DNA of 7,986 bases from contig JBFWLP010000125.1 in assembly GCA_050252075.1 (NCBI GenBank), forward strand, positions 1 to 7,986, written 5' to 3'. The notes below the pieces were generated by a model, which was given only the letters and a program-made list of their open reading frames with translations, did not search any database and was not told the DNA's origin. Source of the DNA: JAAYGT01 sp050252075 (GTDB taxonomy: Bacteria > Pseudomonadota > Gammaproteobacteria > Burkholderiales > Burkholderiaceae_B). Shown here in pieces: positions 6,229 to 7,986 of the stretch. Position numbers and translations under genes: made by a program. The stretch's first letter is position 1, and each line of letters begins with the position of its first letter.

Positions 6229-7391
6229 GGCGCGCTGATGGCCTCGGGGTTCAGCAACACTGAACGGTCAATATTGCGAATGTCGGTGTGGCCGCAGAAC
6301 CCCATGGTAATGTCCAGCTCGTTGGCAATAAGTTGCAGGCACCGGGTAACGCCTTCTTCGCCCATAGCTCCCAGGCCATACAGGAAAGGCCGGCCGATCA
6401 TGGTGCCTTTGGCGCCCAGTGCGATGGCTTTCAGGACATCTTGGCCGGATCGTATGCCGCCGTCCATCCATACCTCGATGTCGGACCCCACCGCATCGGC
6501 GATGGCCGGCAGCGCGTGAATAGAGGACGGTGCGCCGTCGAGCTGGCGCCCGCCGTGGTTGGAAACGATCAGGGCATCGGCACCTGACTGCACCGCCAGG
6601 CGCGCGTCTTCGGCATCCATAATGCCCTTGACCACAATTTTTCCGTCCCAGCGCTCTTTGATCCAGGCCAGATCGTTCCAGTTCAGGGCGGGGTCGAATT
6701 GTTCGGCCGTCCAGGACGACAGCGACGACAGGTCTTTCACGCCTTTGGCGTGCCCCACAATGTTGCCGAACGAGCGGCGCTTGGTTCCCAGCATTTCCAT
6801 GCACCAGGAGGGCTTGGTGGCCAGGTTGATCAAATTGGCCAGCGTGGGCTTGGGCGGTGCCGACAAGCCGTTCTTGATATCTTTGTGGCGCTGCCCCAGT
6901 ACCTGCAGGTCGAGCGTGACCACCAGCGCCGAACACTTGGCGGCCTTGGCGCGATCAATGAGGCGACCGATGAAGTCGCGGTCGCGCATGACATAAAGCT
7001 GAAACCAGAACGGTTTGATGGTGTGTGCCGCGATGTCCTCGATGGAGCAGATGCTCATGGTGGACAAGGTAAACGGCACCCCGAAGCGCTCGGCGGCGCG
7101 TGCGCCCAGAATTTCGCCGTCGGCGTGCTGCATGCCGGTCAGGCCGGTGGGGGCGATAGCCACCGGCATGGCGACTTCTTCGCCGATCATGGTGGAACGA
7201 ATGCTGCGCTTGTCGATGTCGACGGCAACGCGCTGGCGCAGCTTGAGCTTCTGGAAATCCGTTTCATTCGAGCGATAGGTGGTTTCTGTCCACGAACCCG
7301 AATCGGCGTAATCGTAGAACATGCGCGGCACGCGTCGCTTGGCTATCAGTCGAAGGTCTTCAATACAGGTGATTTTTGGCGCGGTAAACAA
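6225..7391 (-). CDS. lldD: FMN-dependent 2-hydroxyacid dehydrogenase (L-lactate dehydrogenase LldD family)
   Basis: This flavoenzyme oxidises an L-2-hydroxyacid such as lactate to the 2-oxoacid and feeds electrons to the respiratory chain or oxygen. From TTG at 7391 it has 388 residues, normal for the family. Active-site residues are all visible: Y28 (FYDYADSGS), Y133 (WFQLYV), D161 (VTLD), K255 (VVKGI), H279 and R282 (SNHGGRQLDG). The FMN phosphate-binding parts DGGIRSG (310-316) and GRPFLYG (333-339) are also present. I chose TTG 7391 because GGGAG lies eight bases upstream and the protein then begins close to the conserved KITCIEDLR. An in-frame TTG at 7475 would add 28 residues that cross an inverted repeat. 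No ATG is available near the N-terminus. Its stop overlaps that of the converging hexapeptide gene. Lactate as substrate is likely but unproven; the lldD symbol is a family-level label. Confidence 0.85.
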   Translation of the reverse strand: MFTAPKITCIEDLRLIAKRRVPRMFYDYADSGSWTETTYRSNETDFQKLKLRQRVAVDIDKRSIRSTMIGEEVAMPVAIAPTGLTGMQHADGEILGARAAERFGVPFTLSTMSICSIEDIAAHTIKPFWFQLYVMRDRDFIGRLIDRAKAAKCSALVVTLDLQVLGQRHKDIKNGLSAPPKPTLANLINLATKPSWCMEMLGTKRRSFGNIVGHAKGVKDLSSLSSWTAEQFDPALNWNDLAWIKERWDGKIVVKGIMDAEDARLAVQSGADALIVSNHGGRQLDGAPSSIHALPAIADAVGSDIEVWMDGGIRSGQDVLKAIALGAKGTMIGRPFLYGLGAMGEEGVTRCLQLIANELDITMGFCGHTDIRNIDRSVLLNPEAISAP

Positions 7392-7396
7392 GGACG

Positions 7397-7404
7397 GATC
7401 TCCC
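7397..7404 (-). promoter_or_regulatory. Ribosome binding site deciding the TTG start of the lldD-like gene
   Basis: The minus strand reads GGGAGATC, with GGGAG ending eight bases before TTG 7391-7389. It is the best Shine-Dalgarno match upstream of the conserved N-terminus and supports the rare TTG start. Confidence 0.55.
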
Positions 7405-7436
7405 GAGGGCTGATAAACGAGACGCTGTGTCGCGAT

Positions 7437-7457
7437 TGCCGGGTAGTATGCCCGGCA
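7437..7457. repeat. Perfect 7-bp inverted repeat (7-nt centre) upstream of lldD-like gene
   Basis: TGCCGGG-N7-CCCGGCA is a perfect inverted repeat, ending 46 bases upstream of the preferred TTG start. It could be an operator for the lldD-like gene or a short hairpin in its 5' leader. The repeat is seen directly; the role is inferred. Confidence 0.5.
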
Positions 7458-7544
7458 GGGTGTAAGTTTACCCAAATGTCACATCGGGTACATGGGGTGT
7501 CGAGTGTGTTGCCTGGTGCGGTGTTGAATGGTTGCCCATCGAAT

Positions 7545-7573
7545 TTGCGTGCCGATAGAAAAGCTTCTATAAT
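7545..7573 (+). promoter_or_regulatory. Sigma70-like promoter upstream of tRNA-Val
   Basis: TTGCGT (7545-7550) and TATAAT (7568-7573, perfect consensus) are separated by 17 bp. Transcription would start near 7580 and run toward tRNA-Val, giving a leader of about 150 bases. A weaker promoter nearer the tRNA (TAGTAT at 7717-7722) is possible but would start transcription almost at the mature 5' end. Confidence 0.5.
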
Positions 7574-7623
7574 TTATTTCTTAGTTAGTTGCGGTGGCCC
7601 CAAACCTAATACATTTTTGAGCC

Positions 7624-7698
7624 AAAGGCTTGCCCGACAGCTTGCCTTAAAAGCTGTTTTCTTTGAAGCAACACAATAAAAGTTGTGGAAAAGGCTTG
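7624..7698 (+). repeat. 9-bp direct repeat AAAGGCTTG in tRNA leader
   Basis: AAAGGCTTG occurs at 7624-7632 and 7690-7698, both inside the long-range inverted repeat. At this length it may be chance; no function is assigned. Confidence 0.4.
7637..7664 (+). terminator. Weak hairpin plus T-rich run, possible attenuator or sRNA terminator
   Basis: ACAGCTT (7637-7643) and AAGCTGT (7651-7657) form a 7-bp stem with a 7-nt loop. TTTTCTTT follows (7657-7664, sharing its first T with the stem). It lies about 60-85 bases after the predicted start at about 7580. The stem is short and only 3/7 GC, so termination would be partial at best. Confidence 0.3.
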
Positions 7699-7729
7699 TA
7701 AAACACGGCTGTGAAATAGTATTAGGTTT

Positions 7730-7805
7730 GGGTGCTTAGCTCAGCTGGTAGAGCGGCGCCCTTACAAGGCGTAGGTCAGCGGTTCGAACCCGTTAGCACC
7801 CACCA
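7730..7805 (+). tRNA. tRNA-Val (anticodon UAC)
   Basis: This is a 76-nt tRNA with CCA encoded. The acceptor stem GGGTGCT (7730-7736) pairs fully with AGCACCC (7795-7801); A7802 is the discriminator and CCA is 7803-7805. The D arm is GCTC/GAGC, and the anticodon stem GCGCC/GGCGT has one G-U pair. The loop CTTACAA places anticodon TAC at 7763-7765, reading valine GUA/GUG-type codons. The T arm AGCGG-TTCGAAC-CCGTT is complete. It matches the standard bacterial tRNA-Val(UAC). No second tRNA follows before the terminator. Confidence 0.97.
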
Positions 7806-7825
7806 ATATTTTTGCTAAAAAAATC

Positions 7826-7859
7826 AAGCCCTTACGTGAAAGCGTCGGGGCTTTTTTTT
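7826..7859 (+). terminator. Rho-independent terminator of tRNA-Val
   Basis: The stem AAGCCC (7826-7831)/GGGCTT (7848-7853) is extended inward by a T-G pair, a mismatch and ACG/CGT, with a TGAAAG loop. It runs into eight T residues (7852-7859). It lies 20 bases after the tRNA CCA. The T-tract ends exactly where the insertion sequence begins. Confidence 0.85.
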
Positions 7860-7986
7860 GGCTCTACCCCATAATCGGGGGATCAGGGCATTCATCAAAC
7901 CCGGTTAATTACACCATTCCAACCGCATTGAGCCAAGACTCTCATGCGGTAATTCTCAAAATTCCTGAACCCATACGCTCGGCGTG
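7860..7986. mobile_element. Insertion sequence end, ISL3 family (IS204/IS1001/IS1096/IS1165), cut by window
   Basis: The sequence beginning GGCTCTACCCC at 7860, followed by CGGGG, matches the terminal inverted repeat style of ISL3-family elements (G-G-C/G-T-C-T then a C-run and G-run). It is followed 35 bases later by the stop of a transposase C-terminus on the opposite strand. ISL3 elements make 8-bp target duplications; the eight Ts at 7852-7859 are the candidate duplication. The other end is outside the window. Confidence 0.7.
7895..7986 (-). CDS. ISL3-family transposase, C-terminal fragment
   Basis: The minus strand from the right edge reads 29 codons ending in TGA (7897-7895). The peptide includes AYGFRNFENYRMRVLAQCGW and ends GVINRV. 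The RRAYGFRNFENYR block is characteristic of the C-terminal end of ISL3-family (DDE_Tnp_ISL3) transposases, which move DNA by cutting and rejoining at the element's inverted repeats. No frameshift is visible in the part present; whether the whole gene is intact cannot be seen. Confidence 0.75.
   Translation of the reverse strand, partial: RRAYGFRNFENYRMRVLAQCGWNGVINRV

Larger units (their letters stand above)
7392..7729. other. Intergenic spacer between lldD-like gene and tRNA-Val
   Basis: This 338-bp stretch holds no convincing gene. Its right half (from about 7555) is clearly AT-richer than the flanking genes. It contains a 7-bp inverted repeat near the lldD start, a sigma70-like promoter on the plus strand, a small hairpin followed by a T-rich run, a 9-bp direct repeat and one arm of a long-range inverted repeat reaching the tRNA. 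The longest plus-strand frame across it is antisense shadow of the lldD-like gene. Confidence 0.7.
7599..7732. repeat. Long-range 14-bp inverted repeat ending inside tRNA-Val
   Basis: CCCAAACCTAATAC (7599-7612) and GTATTAGGTTTGGG (7719-7732) are exact reverse complements, 106 bp apart. The right arm includes the first three bases (GGG) of the mature tRNA. It may be a leader hairpin around the RNase P site or the terminal repeats of a small non-coding element. No flanking target duplication is visible. Confidence 0.75.

Noticed and set aside
6699..7679. Long plus-strand open frame of 326 codons
   Set aside because: It lies mostly antisense to the well-supported lldD-like gene, has His/Gly/Arg-rich low-complexity composition, no ribosome binding site and no recognisable domain.
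1..7986. Search for CRISPR arrays, toxin-antitoxin pairs, phage or defence genes
   Set aside because: No regularly spaced repeats and no such domains were seen; aside from the IS end the window is ordinary metabolic and transport content.

Overview
The window looks like a chromosomal segment of a betaproteobacterium, most likely Burkholderiales of the Alcaligenaceae type (Bordetella/Achromobacter/Pusillimonas-like). This is inferred from the moderately high GC content, the style of the protein families and the gene content; no species can be named. It is densely packed with metabolic and transport genes. It ends in a tRNA gene whose terminator appears to have been hit by an insertion sequence.

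Layout. (1) A minus-strand group reads right to left. A membrane-anchored TlpA-type thioredoxin (2406-3203) is followed by the LysR regulator tcuR (1426-2349), then by the tricarballylate dehydrogenase gene tcuA (1-1286, cut by the window edge). A 15-bp palindrome of LysR type lies between tcuR and tcuA. (2) Divergent from this group is the plus-strand pair fetA-fetB (3327-4815), which overlap by 11 bp and form an ABC exporter of the FetAB iron-export type. (3) A minus-strand SDR oxidoreductase (4817-5536) is divergent from a plus-strand gamma-carbonic-anhydrase-like CaiE/PaaY family protein (5623-6228). (4) A minus-strand FMN-dependent 2-hydroxyacid dehydrogenase of the LldD family (6225 to about 7391, TTG start) converges on the latter. 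(5) A 338-bp AT-richer spacer holds a strong-looking promoter, several hairpins and a long-range 14-bp inverted repeat. It leads into tRNA-Val(UAC) (7730-7805) and its terminator. (6) An ISL3-family insertion sequence starts at about 7860 and runs off the window with the last 29 codons of its transposase.

How the genes work together. TcuR and TcuA belong to tricarballylate (and perhaps related tricarboxylate) catabolism; tcuB would be expected just outside the left edge. FetAB would protect against excess iron and peroxide. The SDR, the hexapeptide-repeat protein and the hydroxyacid dehydrogenase are separate transcription units with no demonstrated shared pathway. Both convergent gene pairs are packed with no room between them (stop codons 1 bp apart in one pair, overlapping by 3 bp in the other).

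I did not find a convincing new multi-gene system. The most unusual points are the thioredoxin fused to a half-size Lgt-like membrane domain lacking its catalytic His, the inverted repeat that reaches into the first bases of tRNA-Val, and the IS inserted in a terminator T-tract.
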